64,000 nucleotides of DNA from Struthio camelus. Its lineage: Eukaryota > Chordata > Aves > Struthioniformes > Struthionidae. This document shows, in pieces, positions 49,701-60,355 of the stretch; within the stretch, counting starts at the first letter, position 1, and each line of letters begins with the position of its first letter. The notes beneath the pieces were generated by a model, which was not told where the DNA came from, did not search any database, and saw only the letters and a program-made list of their open reading frames with translations. The stretch spans positions 3,080,001-3,144,000 of the forward strand of contig NC_090946.1 of assembly GCF_040807025.1 (NCBI RefSeq), in the 5' to 3' direction. The translations under genes were made by a program, and so were the position numbers.

Positions 49701-52700
49701 GTCCCGGTAGCGGGTACTCGGCGGGGACAGGCCCGGGGCCCGGGGGGGTCCCGGGAGCCGGTGCTCGGCGGGGACAGAGCCGGGGCCCGGGGGGGTCCCG
49801 GGAGCCGGCGCTCGGCGGGGACAGAGCCGGGGCCCGGGGGGGTCCCGGGAGCCGGCGCTCGGCGGGGACAGGCCCGGGGCCCGGGGGGGTCCCGGTAGCC
49901 GGCGCTCGGCGGGGACAGGCCCGGGGCCCGGGGGGGTCCCGGTAGCGGGTGCTCGGCGGGGACAGGCCCGGGGCCCGGGGGGGTCCCGGGAGCCGGCGCT
50001 CGGCGGGGACAGGCCCGGGGCCCGGGGGGGTCCCGGTAGCGGGTACTCGGCGGGGACAGGCCCGGGGCCCGGGGGGGTCCCGGGAGCCGGTGCTCGGCGG
50101 GGACAGGCCCGGGGCCCGGGGGGTCCTGGTAGCCGGCGCTCGGCGGGGACAGGCCCGGGGCCCGGGGGGGTCCCGGTAGCCGGCGCTCGGCGGGGACAGG
50201 CCCGGGGCCCGGGGGGGTCCCGGGAGCCGGTGCTCGGCGGGGACAGGCCCGGGGCCCGGGGGGGTCCCGGGAGCCGGCGCTCGGCGGGGACAGGCCCGGG
50301 GCCCGGGGGGGTCCCGGTAGCCGGCGCTCGGCGGGGACAGGCCCGGGGCCCGGGGGGGTCCCGGGAGCCGGCGCTCGGCGGGGACAGGCCCGGGGCCCGG
50401 GGGGGTCCCGGTAGCCGGCGCTCGGCGGGGACAGGCCCGGGGCCCGGGGGGGTCCCGGTAGCCGGCGCTCGGCGGGGACAGGCCCGGGGCCCGGGGGGGT
50501 CCCGGGAGCCGGCGCTCGGCGGGGACAGGCCCGGGGCCCGGGGGGGTCCCGGTAGCCGGCGCTGGGCGGGGACAGGCCCGGGGCCCGGGGGGGTCCCGGG
50601 AGCCGGCGCTCGGCGGGGACAGGCCCAGGGCCCGGGGGGGTCCCGGGAGCCGGCGCTCGGCGGGGACAGGCCCGGGGCCCGGGGGGGTCCCGGGAGCCGG
50701 CGCTCGGCGGGGACAGGCCCGGGGCCCGGGGGGGTCCCGGGAGCCGGCGCTGGGCGGGGACAGGCCCGGGGCCCGGGGGGGTCCCGGTAGCGGGTACTCG
50801 GCGGGTGCAGGCCCAGGGCCCGAGTGGGTCCTGGTAGCCGGCGCTCGGCGGGGACAGAGCCGGGGCCGGGGGGGTCCCGGTAGCCGGTGCTCGGCGGGGA
50901 CAGGCCCGGGGCCCGGGGGGGTCCCGGGAGCCGGCGCTGGGCGGGGACAGGCCCGGGGCCCGGGGGGGTCCCGGTAGCGGGTACTCGGCGGGGACAGGCC
51001 CGGGGCCCGAGTGGGTCCTGGTAGCCGGCGCTCGGCGGGGACAGAGCCGGGGCCCGGGGGGTCCTGGTAGCCGGCGCTGGGCGGGGACAGGCCCGGGGCC
51101 CGGGGGGGTCCCGGTAGCCGGCGCTCGGCGGGGACAGGCCCGGGGCCCGAGTGGGTCCTGGTAGCCGGCGCTCGGCGGGGACAGGCCCGGGGCCCGGGGG
51201 GGTCCCGGTAGCGGGTACTCGGCGGGTGCAGGCCCGGGGCCCGAGTGGGTCCCGGGAGCCGGCGCTCGGCGGGGACAGGCCCGGGGCCGGGGGGGTCCCG
51301 GTAGCCGGCGCTCGGCGGGGACAGGCCCGGGGCCCGGGGGGGTCCCGGGAGCCGGCGCTGGGCGGGGACAGGCCCGGGGCCCGGGGGGGTCCCGGTAGCG
51401 GGTACTTGGCGGGGACAGGCCCGGGGCCCGAGTGGGTCCTGGTAGCCGGCGCTCGGCGGGGACAGAGCCGGGGCCGGGGGGGTCCCGGTAGCCGGCGCTC
51501 GGCGGGGACAGGCCCGGGGCCCGGGGGGGTCCCGGGAGCCGGCGCTCGGCGGGGACAGGCCCGGGGGGGTCCCGGGAGCCGGCGCTCGGCAGGGACAGGC
51601 CCGGGGCCCGGGGGGGTCCCGGTAGCGGGTACTCGGCGGGGACAGGCCCGGGGCCCGGGGGGGTCCCGGTAGCGGGTACTCGGCGGGGACAGGCCCGGGG
51701 CCCGGGGGGGTCCCGGGAGCCGGTGCTCGGCGGGGACAGAGCCGGGGCCCGGGGGGGTCCCGGGAGCCGGCGCTCGGCGGGGACAGGCCCGGGGCCCGGG
51801 GGGGTCCCAGTAGCCGGCGCTCGGCGGGGACAGGCCCGGGGCCCGGGGGGGTCCCGGTAGCGGGTGCTCGGCGGGGACAGGCCCGGGGCCCGGGGGGGTC
51901 CCGGTAGCCGGCGCTGGGCGGGGACAGGCCCGGGGCCCGGGGGGGTCCCGGTAGCCGGCGCTCGGCGGGGACAGGCCCGGGGCCCGGGGGGGTCCCGGTA
52001 GCCGGCGCTCGGCGGGGACAGAGCCGGGGCCCGGGGGGGTCCCGGTAGCCGGCGCTCGGCGGGGACAGGCCCGGGGCCCGGGGGGGTCCCGGTAGCCGGC
52101 GCTCGGCGGGGACAGGCCCGGGGCCCGGGGGGGTCCCGGGAGCCGGCGCTCGGCGGGGACAGGCCCGGGGCCCGGGCGGGTCCCGGGAGCCGGCGCTCGG
52201 CGGGGACAGAGCCGGGGCCCGGGGGGGTCCCGGTAGCCGGCGCTCGGCGGGGACAGGCCCGGGGCCCGGGGGGGTCCCGGGAGCCGGCGCTCGGCGGGGA
52301 CAGGCCCGGGGCCCGGGGGGGTCCCGGTAGCGGGTACTCGGCGGGTGCAGGCCCGGGGCCCGAGTGGGTCCTGGTAGCTGGCGCTCGGCGGGGACAGAGC
52401 CGGGGCCCGGGGGGTCCCGGGAGCCGGCGCTCGGCGGGGACAGGCCCGGGGCCCGGGGGGGTCCCGGTAGCGGGTACTCGGCGGGGACAGGCCCGGGGCC
52501 CGGGCGGGTCCCGGGAGCCGGCGCTCGGCGGGGACAGGCCCGAGGCCCGGGGGGGTCCCGGTAGCCGGCGCTCGGCGGGGACAGGCCCGGGGCCCGGGGG
52601 GGTCCCAGTAGCGGGTACTCGGCGGGTGCAGGCCCGGGGCCCGAGTGGGTCCTGGTAGCCGGCGCTCGGCGGGGACAGAGCCAGGGCCGGGGGGGTCCCG

Positions 52701-53117
52701 GGAGCCGGCGCTCGGCGGGGACAGGCCCGGGGCCCGGGGGGGTCCCGGTAGCCGGCGCTCGGCGGGGACAGGCCCGGGGCCCGGGGGGGTCCTGGTAGCC
52801 GGCGCTCGGCGGGGACAGGCCCGGGGCCCGGGGGGGTCCCGGTAGCGGGTGCTCGGCGGGGACAGGCCCGGGGCCCGGGGGGGTCCCGGGAGCCGGCGCT
52901 CGGCGGGGACAGGCCCGGGGCCCGGGGGGGTCCCGGGAGCCGGCGCTCGGCGGGGACAGGCCCGGGGCCCGGGGGGGTCCTGGTAGCGGGTACTCGGCGG
53001 GTGCAGGCCCGGGGCCCGAGTGGGTCCTGGTAGCCGGCGCTCGGCGGGGACAGAGCCGGGGCCCGGGGGGTCCCGGTAGCCGGCGCTCGGCGGGGCAGGC
53101 CCGGGGCCCGGGGTCGA
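46796..53117 (+). repeat. 6.3-kb GC-rich 47-bp minisatellite between GRK2 and ANKRD13D
   Basis: Roughly 130 head-to-tail units. The typical unit joins ccgggagccggcgctcggcg to gggacaggcccggggcccgg and ggggtc, 47 bp in all. Main variants are ccggtagccgg and ccggtagcgggtactcgg at the left of the unit, gacagagcc for gacaggccc, and cccgagtgggtcctgg. Some units are shorter by one to several G/C bases. The left edge (46,796-46,900) has the most diverged units; the right edge stops abruptly about 220 bp before the ANKRD13D ATG. The + strand is G-rich (GGGG and GGGGGGG in every unit), so G-quadruplexes are plausible. The minus strand has no stop in any frame over more than 7 kb; I regard this as a composition effect. 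Confidence 0.97.
48800..51770 (+). repeat. higher-order duplication inside the 47-bp array, offset 1,962 bp
   Basis: Unit-variant order from about 48.8 to 49.8 kb recurs at 50.8 to 51.8 kb with a constant shift of 1,962 bp. Markers: gcccagggcc at 48849 and 50811; the unique tacttggcgg at 49441 and 51403. I noticed one mismatch (gccggcgctc against gccggtgctc). A related but rearranged block starts near 47,263. Blocks of about 40 units have therefore been copied as a whole. Confidence 0.85.
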
Positions 53118-53336
53118 GCCGGGGGGCGGGCGCCCCCAGGGGCACCTCCCGGGCCGCCGAGCGCGGCGATCGCGGCGCAGCGCCGCGGGCGCCGGTTCCC
53201 GGTGGCGGCCCCGCCCCGCGCCGCCCCGCGCCGCCGCGCTGCGCCGCCGCCGCCGCCGCCGCCGCCCCCGCGCGCAGCCATTGCGGGCAGGCCCGGCGCT
53301 GCGGCCCGCTCCGCCGCCCGGGGACATGCCGGCGGG
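53118..53336 (+). promoter_or_regulatory. ANKRD13D: ANKRD13D CpG-island promoter and 5'UTR with GCC repeat
   Basis: Very CpG-dense, with a GCC trinucleotide run (about 53,230-53,265) just before the coding start. An out-of-frame ATG at 53326 precedes the chosen ATG at 53337. No TATA box is seen. The promoter is squeezed between the 47-bp array and the start codon. Confidence 0.65.
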
Positions 53337-56300
53337 ATGGCCCGCTCCGCCGACACCTTCCCGCTGCACCGCCTCGTCTGGCACAACCGGCACCAGGCGC
53401 TGGACAGCGCCCTGCGCTCCGGCCGGGTGGGCAGCGGGGGGGCCGGGAGCCCCGGGCATGGCGAGGGGGCGCTGGGAGCTTGGGGGCATGGGGGTGTTCG
53501 GGGACGGGGAGCACTGGGGGGGGCTGAGGGCACTGGGCCGGGGGCCCGGGCGGCCGGGAGCACTGGGAGCACCGGGGTAGGGGACTGGGAGCTCGGGGGG
53601 AATGGAGTACGGGGGGCACTGGGGGAGACTGGGGGTACGGGGGTGGGGGACTGGGATATTAGGGGCACTGGGAGCACTGAGAGGGGCCGCAGGCCCTGTG
53701 GTGAGGTCAGGGAGACGAGGAGCACTGGGAGACTGGGGGGCTGGGGACAGTGGGAGCGCTCGGGGGTGCTGGGGCCCTGGGACGGGGGACTGGGATAGCA
53801 GGGGCCAGGGAGAATGGGGCATTGGGAGCACTGGGGGGAGCAGGGGGCACTGGGACAGGGAGACTGGGAGGACTGGGAAACTGGGAGCACTGGGACTGGG
53901 GGACTGGGACAGCACTGGGAGAGTAGAAGCCTGGAAACCCTGAGGGTAGTGAGGGACTGGGAGTTTGGGGGCAGTGGGAGCACTGGGGGTACAGGGGCTG
54001 GGGGGCTGGGAGGATGGGGGGGCTGGGGGGACTGGGACAGTACGACTGGGGGCCAGGAGGACTTGGGGCCCTGAGGGATGGGACTGGGGGGACAGGGGCC
54101 AGCAAAGGACCCAGGGAGCTGGGGAGCCATGGGGGGCCTGGGGCCCACCGGAGCCCTGGGGGAGCCGGCACTGGGGCGGGGGGTACGGCGGACAGCAGGG
54201 CACCGCAGGGGTGACGGGGGCCGGCGGCGGCGGTGACCCCGCCGGCGGTCGCAGCATGACGTGGAGCTGACGGACCCCCGCGGCCGGACCCCGCTGGAGC
54301 TGGCCGTGTCCCTGGGCCACCTGGAGTCGGTGCGGGTGCTGCTGCGGCACAACGCCAACGTGGGCCGGGAGAACGCCAGCGGCTGGACGGGTAGGCGGGT
54401 GGCCCGGCACGGCTGCGGGGGGCGCCGGGGCCGGCGCCGGGGCCGGGCGCTGACGGTGCCCGGTGCCCCCAGTGCTGCAGGAGGCGGTGAGCACGGGCGA
54501 CCCTGAGATGGTGCAGCTGGTGCTCCAGTACCGCGACTACCAGCGAGCGACGCGGCGGCTCGCCGGCATCCCCGAGCTGCTCAGCAAGCTGCGCCGGGTA
54601 CGGCCGTGCTCTTGGTGGTGGGGGGGGACTGCCCCCTCCCTGGCACTGGGGACCCCCTTCCCAGCACTGAGCATCCCCCAGCCCTGAGGCTCGGGTGTGC
54701 GGAGGCAGCTGGGAGAGCCCCCAGGGCCCCAAAGCCCCCCGGGCCCCAGCAGGACCCCCCTAACCCACCCTAGGACCCTCACTTCCCCTAGGGATCCCTG
54801 ATCAGCTTCCTCTGCCGGGCCCCCAGCCCCCCCGCCCCGCAAGACCCCAGCAGGGCGTCCCCCCCCCCAGGATCCCATCGGTGACCCCAGTGCCTCCTCG
54901 CTGTGAGACCCCCCCATGTCCGCCAAGACCCCCGCAGGGACGCCCCCCTGCAAGCCCCTGCGCGGCTGCTCCGTGACCCCGTCTCTCCTGCAGGCCTCCG
55001 ACTTCTACGTGGAGATGAAGTGGGAGTTCACGAGCTGGGGTGAGTGGGGGGCCGGCCGAGGCGGCCGCGTGCCCGCCGGGCGCCCGCTGAGGGGGTGCCC
55101 GGCGCCCGCAGTGCCCCTGGTCTCCAAGGTGTGCCCCAGCGACGTGTACCGCGTGTGGAAGCGGGGCGAGAGCCTGCGGGTCGACACCACGCTGCTGGGC
55201 TTTGAGCACATGACGTGGCAGCGGGGCCGGCGCAGCTACATCTTCAAGGGAGAAGGTCAGCCCCGGCCCCCGGCGGGGGTGGCCCCAGACCCCCAAATAC
55301 CCCTCAGACACCCCACACCTGCCTTGAGGGTGCCAGGTGCCCCCCTAGGCAGCCCAGGTCCCCCCTGCAGGGACCCTGGGGACCTCATCAGGCTCATCAG
55401 GGACCTCAGATCCTGCGTAAGGACCTCGAATCCCCCCTAATCACAGAACCACAGAAGGGTTGAGGTGGGAAGGGACCTCTGGAGATCATCTAGTCCAACC
55501 CCCCTGCTCAAGCTGGGTCACCTACAGCAAGTTGCCCAGGACCACGTCCAGATGGCGTTTGAATATTTCCAGGGATGGAGACTCCACTAAGGACCTGAGA
55601 TGCCCCATAAGGACCTGACATCCCCCGTAGGGACCCCCAAGGCATCCTATACACCCCAAGGGAAGCCAGAGGGGCAGCAACCCAGGGAGCCCTAGGATTG
55701 GGCGTATCTTGGTTCCCCAAGATGCCCCAAGACGCTGATCCATCCCCATGACCCACAGGGGGATGGATGGTGGTGATGATGGTGACGGTTGCCCAGGGGA
55801 AGCGGGAATCAGGGTGCCCAGCAGTGCCAGGGGAGGGGGTGCACACAGGCAAGACAGTGGTGGTGCCTGGGTGGCCCTGACCCCCGTCCCTGTGTGCAGA
55901 TGAGGGGGCGGTGGTGATGGAGGTGGACCACGACAAGCAGGTGGTTTACACGGAGACGCTGGCCCTGGCCTTGCACGAGCCTGACCTGCTGCTGGCAGCC
56001 ATGCAGCCCTCGGAGGAGCACGTGGCCGGGCGGCTCACGTCACCCATCGTCTCCACGCACCTCGACACCAGGAACATCGCCTTTGAGCGGTGAGCCGCGA
56101 CGGGCCGGGTGGCGGGCGCCGGGCGTGTACGAGGTGAAGGTGCGCCCCACGGGCGAGAGGCGGGCCGGGCGAGCGGGCGTACGCGGGACCCGGGAGAGGA
56201 GGCATCTGGCCATGGGCGCTCGTGCTGGGAGGGCCACGCGGCTGCCCCTTGTGCAAGGAGGGCTGCGCCGTGCAAGGGCTTGTGCAAGGCAGGAGCCGGC

Positions 56301-59300
56301 CCCCACCGCGTGAGGAGGAAGCGGCGCCGTGGGGAAGGAAGCGCCTTGTGCAAGAGGAAGCCCTGCAGGCCAGGGGGGCACGTGGCGCCCGGGGGCTCAC
56401 AGCTGCCTCCTGCTCCCCAGGAACAAGTCGGGCATCTGGGGCTGGCGCTCGGAGAAGATGGAGGTGGTCAGCGGCTACGAGGCCAAGGTGAGGCCTCACG
56501 CTGGGGATGGGGCCGCGCGGGGAGGGGCCCAGGCGTCCTGGCCGTGCTGACCGCCATCCCCGGCAGGTTTACAGCGCCAGCAACGTGGAGCTGGTCACTA
56601 AGACGAGGACGGAGCATCTCTCTGACCAGGACAAGTCGCGCAGCAAAGGTGACAGCCCTGTCGGCCAATCGGGGGGAGGGGGGGGGCTGCTGCCCCCATG
56701 TCCCTGTGCAAGGCCCGCCCCCCGGTGCAAGGCCCGCCCCCCCAGCAGGTGCCCATCCCCACTTCTCCCGGTCTCTTGCCCCCGGCAGGCTCCAAGACCC
56801 CCTTCCACTCCTTCCTGGGCATCGCGCAGCAGCACGGCACCCACAACGGGGTGAGTATCCCGGCCCGGGTGAGTGCCCACGGGGGCATGGGTGCCAGGGG
56901 GGGCCCGCGAGGCACCCCGTGGGCACCCGTGGCCGACGCAGGTGCCCCTGGCCCGGCAGGCGCCCGTGCTGCAGGCCGCCAGCCCCACCAACCCCACGGC
57001 CATCACCCCCGAGGAGTACTTCGACCCCCACTTCGACCTGGAGGCCCGCAACATCGGGCGCCCCATCGAGATGTCCAGCAAGGTGCAGAGGTGAGGGCCG
57101 ACCCGCCCCGGGGGCGACAGGGACCCCGGCAGGCGGGCGGGCGGGCGGCGCGTGCCGGGGCGCCCCGTGCCCACGCCGGTGCCGCGGGCAGGTTCAAGGC
57201 GACGCTGTGGCTGTGCGAGCAGCACCCGCTGTCGCTGGCGGAGCAGGTGACGCCTATTATCGACCTCATGGCCATCTCCAACGCCCACTTCGCCAAGCTG
57301 CGCGACTTCATCAACCTCAAGCTGCCCCCCGGCTTCCCCGTCAAGATCGGTGAGGGCAGGGCCTGTTGGAGGGGTGGGGCTTATGGGGCGGGGCTTATGG
57401 GGCAGGGGGGTCCTGGCCCAGCCACAGGAGGGGGAGGAACCAATAGGTGGGTGTGGGCAGGGCCTGTGGGAAGGGGCGGGGCCCGCTGACCCACTGTGCC
57501 CCCCCACCGGCCCGCCTGCCCCACAGAGATCCCCCTCTTCCACGTGCTCAACGCCCGCATCACCTTCAGCAACCTGTGCGGGTGCGACCAGCCGCTGGGC
57601 TCCGTGCGGGTGTGCGCCTCCGCCGAGCCCCCCGCCGAGCCCCCCGGCCCCGGAGGTGAGAGGGCTGCGGGGTGTCGGGGGTGGGGGGGCGAGAGGGTTC
57701 ACCCTGGGGTCAGCACATGGATGGCTGCGGGTATGGGGCGCCAGGCACCGTGGGGTGCCCGTGGTGGTGGGGCGCTGCAGGGTGCCCATGGCGGTGGGGC
57801 TCTGGGTGCCATAGGGTGCCTGTGGTGGTGGGGCACTGTGGAGTGCCTGTGGTGGTGGGGCGTGGCGGGGTGTCCGTGGTGGTGGGTTGCCGTGGGGTGC
57901 CCATGGCAGTGGGGCACCGGGCACCATAGGGTGCCCGTGGTGGTGGGGCGCTGCAGGGTGCCCATGGCGGTGGGGCTCTGGGTGCCATAGGGTGCCTGTG
58001 GTGGTGGGGCACTGTGGAGTGCCTGTGGTGGTGGGGCGTGGCGGGGTGTCCATGGTGGTGGGTTGCCGTGGGGTGCCCATGGCAGTGGGGCACCGGGCAC
58101 CATAGGGTGCCCGTCGTGGTGGGGCGCTGCAGGGTGCCCATGGCAGTGGGGCTCTGGGTGCCATAGGGTGTCTGTGGTGGTGGGTTGCCGTGGGGCGCCA
58201 TAGGGTGCCCGTGGTGGTAGGGTGCTGCAGGGTGTCCATGGCAGTCAGGTGCTGGACGTCATGGGGTGCCTGCGGTGGTGGGGCGCTGCGCGCCGTGGGC
58301 TGCTGTGGTGGTGGGGTGCTGGGTGCTGTGGGGTGCCCATAGTGGTGAGGCAGCAGGTGCCATGGGGTGCCCGTGGTCGTGGGGTGCTGGGTGATGTGGG
58401 GTGCCCATGGTGGTGGGATGCCGTGGGGTGCCCATGGTGGTGGGGCACCGGGTGTTGCGGGGTACCCGTGGTGGTGGGGCACCAGGCCCCATAGGGTGCC
58501 CATGGTGGTGGGGTGCTGGGCACTGCGGGGTGCCTGTGGTGGTGGGGGCACCATGGGGTTCCAGTGGCAGTGGGCAACCAGGTGCCATGGGGTGCCCATG
58601 GTGGTGGGGGCGCCATGGGGTACCTGTGGCAGTGGGGCACCAGGTGCTATGGGGTGCCCATGGTGGTGGGATGCGGCAGGGTGCCCATGGTGGTGGGGCA
58701 CCAGGTGCCATGGGGTGCAGTGGTGGTGGGTGCCCATGGTGGTGAGGTGCCAGGTGCCATGGGGTACCCGTGGTGGTGGGCTGCCATGGGGTGCCTGTGG
58801 CGGTGGGGCGCCGGGCGGTGCCCCAGCGGGTCGGCGGTGCCGCAGGCTGGCCCTTCCCGTGCGAGGTGGAGCCGGGGGTGTTCGAGGTGCCGCAGGGCTA
58901 CACGGTGCTGGGCGCAGGGCGCAGCGAGCCCCTGCGCGACGAGGACGACGACCTGCTCCAGTTCGCCATCCAGCAGAGCCTCCTGGACGCCGGCACCGAG
59001 GCCGACCAGGTTGGGCCCCGCCCCCGCGGCCCGGCCTCGCCCCCGCGGCCCCCCCCCGCTCCCTCACGCCCCGCCCCGCCCGCAGGTCACCATCTGGGAG
59101 GCCCTGACCAACACCCGCCCCGGCGCCAACCCGCCCCCCTACGACGAGGACCTGCAGCTGGAGCGGTGAGGGGCCGCCCCGAGGGGCGGGGCTTGAGGCT
59201 TCCCCGCCCACCGGGGCGGGGCCACGGGGAGGGAGTTGCAGAAGGGGGTGGGGCCAGAAGGGTGGTGCTTCCGGGGAGGAGGGGCTTTCTGCTCTGGGGG

Positions 59301-59654
59301 GTGGGCTTTCCCAGGGAACAGGGGGCGGGGCCACCTGCCTGGTGGTGGGCGTGGCCTCCGGGCGGAGGGGGCGTGGCCACCCAAATGAAGGCGGGGCTTG
59401 CCCCTCCCCCCAGGGCCCTGCAGGAGAGCATGCTGCTGCAGGCGGGGCCGAGCGCCGGCGGCGGCCCCGGGGCCGCGGGCCCCCCCCCGGGGGGAGGCAG
59501 CCCCCCTGCACCGCCGGGCTACGGCAGCTTCGCCGAGCAGCTGCGCCTGGCCATGGCGCTCTCCGAGCGGGAGCAGGAGGAGCGCGAGCGGCGCCGGCGC
59601 GAGGAGGACGAGGAGCTCCAGCGCATCCTCCGCCTCTCGCTCACCGACAAGTAG
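53337..59654 (+). CDS. ANKRD13D: ANKRD13D, ankyrin repeat domain 13D, complete
   Basis: Membrane-associated ubiquitin-binding adaptor; family members bind Lys63-linked ubiquitin on activated receptors such as EGFR and affect their internalisation. Coding exons: 53337-53426, 54255-54390, 54473-54597, 54994-55039, 55112-55255, 55900-56089, 56421-56487, 56567-56648, 56789-56850, 56960-57090, 57192-57349, 57527-57655, 58846-59009, 59086-59165, 59414-59654 (stop TAG). They sum to 1,845 nt, 614 residues, close to the human protein. Ankyrin repeats lie in about residues 10-115 ([38 protein letters not shown]). The family's central region follows ([20 protein letters not shown]). Four ubiquitin-interacting motifs close the protein: [46 protein letters not shown]. 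Exon 10 may instead begin at 56942, adding six residues. Human similarity and synteny favour D over A or B. Confidence 0.96.
53430..54060 (+). repeat. G-rich degenerate repeat (gggactgggagcact), ANKRD13D intron 1
   Basis: Dense, irregular repetition of ggagcactggg and gggggactggga through the intron between exons 53337-53426 and 54255-54390. There are many runs of three to six G on the + strand, so G-quadruplex formation in DNA or pre-mRNA is plausible. No constant period is evident. Confidence 0.75.
55441..55590 (-). mobile_element. CR1 LINE 3'-end fragment (avian type)
   Basis: The + strand reads as the reverse complement of the CR1 3' end: cacagaaccacagaagggtt, then gggacctctggagatcatct and agtccaacccccctgctcaa, continuing to tttgaatatttccagggatg near 55,575. 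The element is truncated to about 150 bp, as most avian CR1 copies are, and lies in ANKRD13D intron 5. It is the main evidence for a bird. Confidence 0.9.
57735..58810 (+). repeat. ~35-bp minisatellite with 176-bp higher-order period, ANKRD13D intron 12
   Basis: Tandem units of about 35 bp, each combining ggtgcccatgg or ggtgcctgtgg with tggtggggc and a short variable end. In the left part five units form a 176-bp block: gcccatggcggtggggctc starts at 57784, again at 57960, and with one change at 58136. The array fills nearly the whole 1.19-kb intron up to the acceptor of exon 58846-59009. Confidence 0.92.
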
Positions 59655-59667
59655 CGCCCAGTCTCGC

Positions 59668-60355
59668 ACGGGGACGCCCGCGCCGGGCACGGCCTCGCAC
59701 GAGGACAGACCGCCCTGCCGGGCACGGCCTCGCACGAGGACGGACGCCCGCGCCGGGCACGGCCTCGCACGAGGACAGACCACCCCGCCGGGCACGGCCT
59801 CGCACGAGGACGGACGCCCGCGCCGGGCACGGCCTCGCACGAGGACAGACCACCCCGCCGGGCACGGCCTCGCACGGGGACGCCCGCGCCGGGCACGGCC
59901 TCACACGGGGACAGACCACCCCGCCGGGCACGGCCTCGCACGGGGACGCCCGCGCCGGGCACGGCCTCACACGGGGACAGACCGCCCAGCCGGGCATGGC
60001 CTCGCACGAGGACAGACCGCCCCGCCGGGCACGGCCTCGCACGGCGACAGCCTGCCGCGCCAGCCATGGCCTCACATGAGGACAGGCAGGCATGGCCTTG
60101 CACGAGGACGGACAGCCCTGCTGGGCTCAGCCTCGCACGGGGGCACCTGTGCCAGGGCACAGCCTCGCACGAGGACAACCTCCGCCAGGCATGGCCTCGC
60201 ACGAGGATGGACAGCCATGCTGGGCACGGCCTCTCACAGGGATGCCTTGACTTGGGCACGGCCTCACATGGGGACACCTCTACCGGGCACGGCCTCGCGC
60301 GAGGACGGACAGCCCCACTGGGCACGGCCTCGCACGGGGATGCCTCCATCTAGGC
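59668..60355 (+). repeat. ANKRD13D: 35-bp minisatellite in the ANKRD13D 3'UTR
   Basis: Starts about 15 bp after the stop codon. The unit joins ccgggcacggcctcgcacga with ggacagaccaccccg; ccgggcac starts at 59683, 59718 and 59753. Units decay to the right. Many contain the short inverted repeat cctcgcacgagg. It would be transcribed in the 3'UTR unless that is very short. Confidence 0.9.

Noticed and set aside
46796-53117. Regular repeats that might suggest a CRISPR-like array
   Set aside because: The units are directly contiguous, without unique spacers, in a vertebrate genome. This is a minisatellite.
46531-54494. Three minus-strand open frames of more than 2,300 codons, overlapping in different frames
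   Set aside because: They are translations of the 47-bp minisatellite in all three frames; composition and unit length explain their openness. No start, splice or domain signal supports a gene.
56569-59511. A 980-codon minus-strand frame across ANKRD13D
   Set aside because: It is a shadow of GC-rich exons and of the His/Pro-rich reverse translation of the intron 12 minisatellite.
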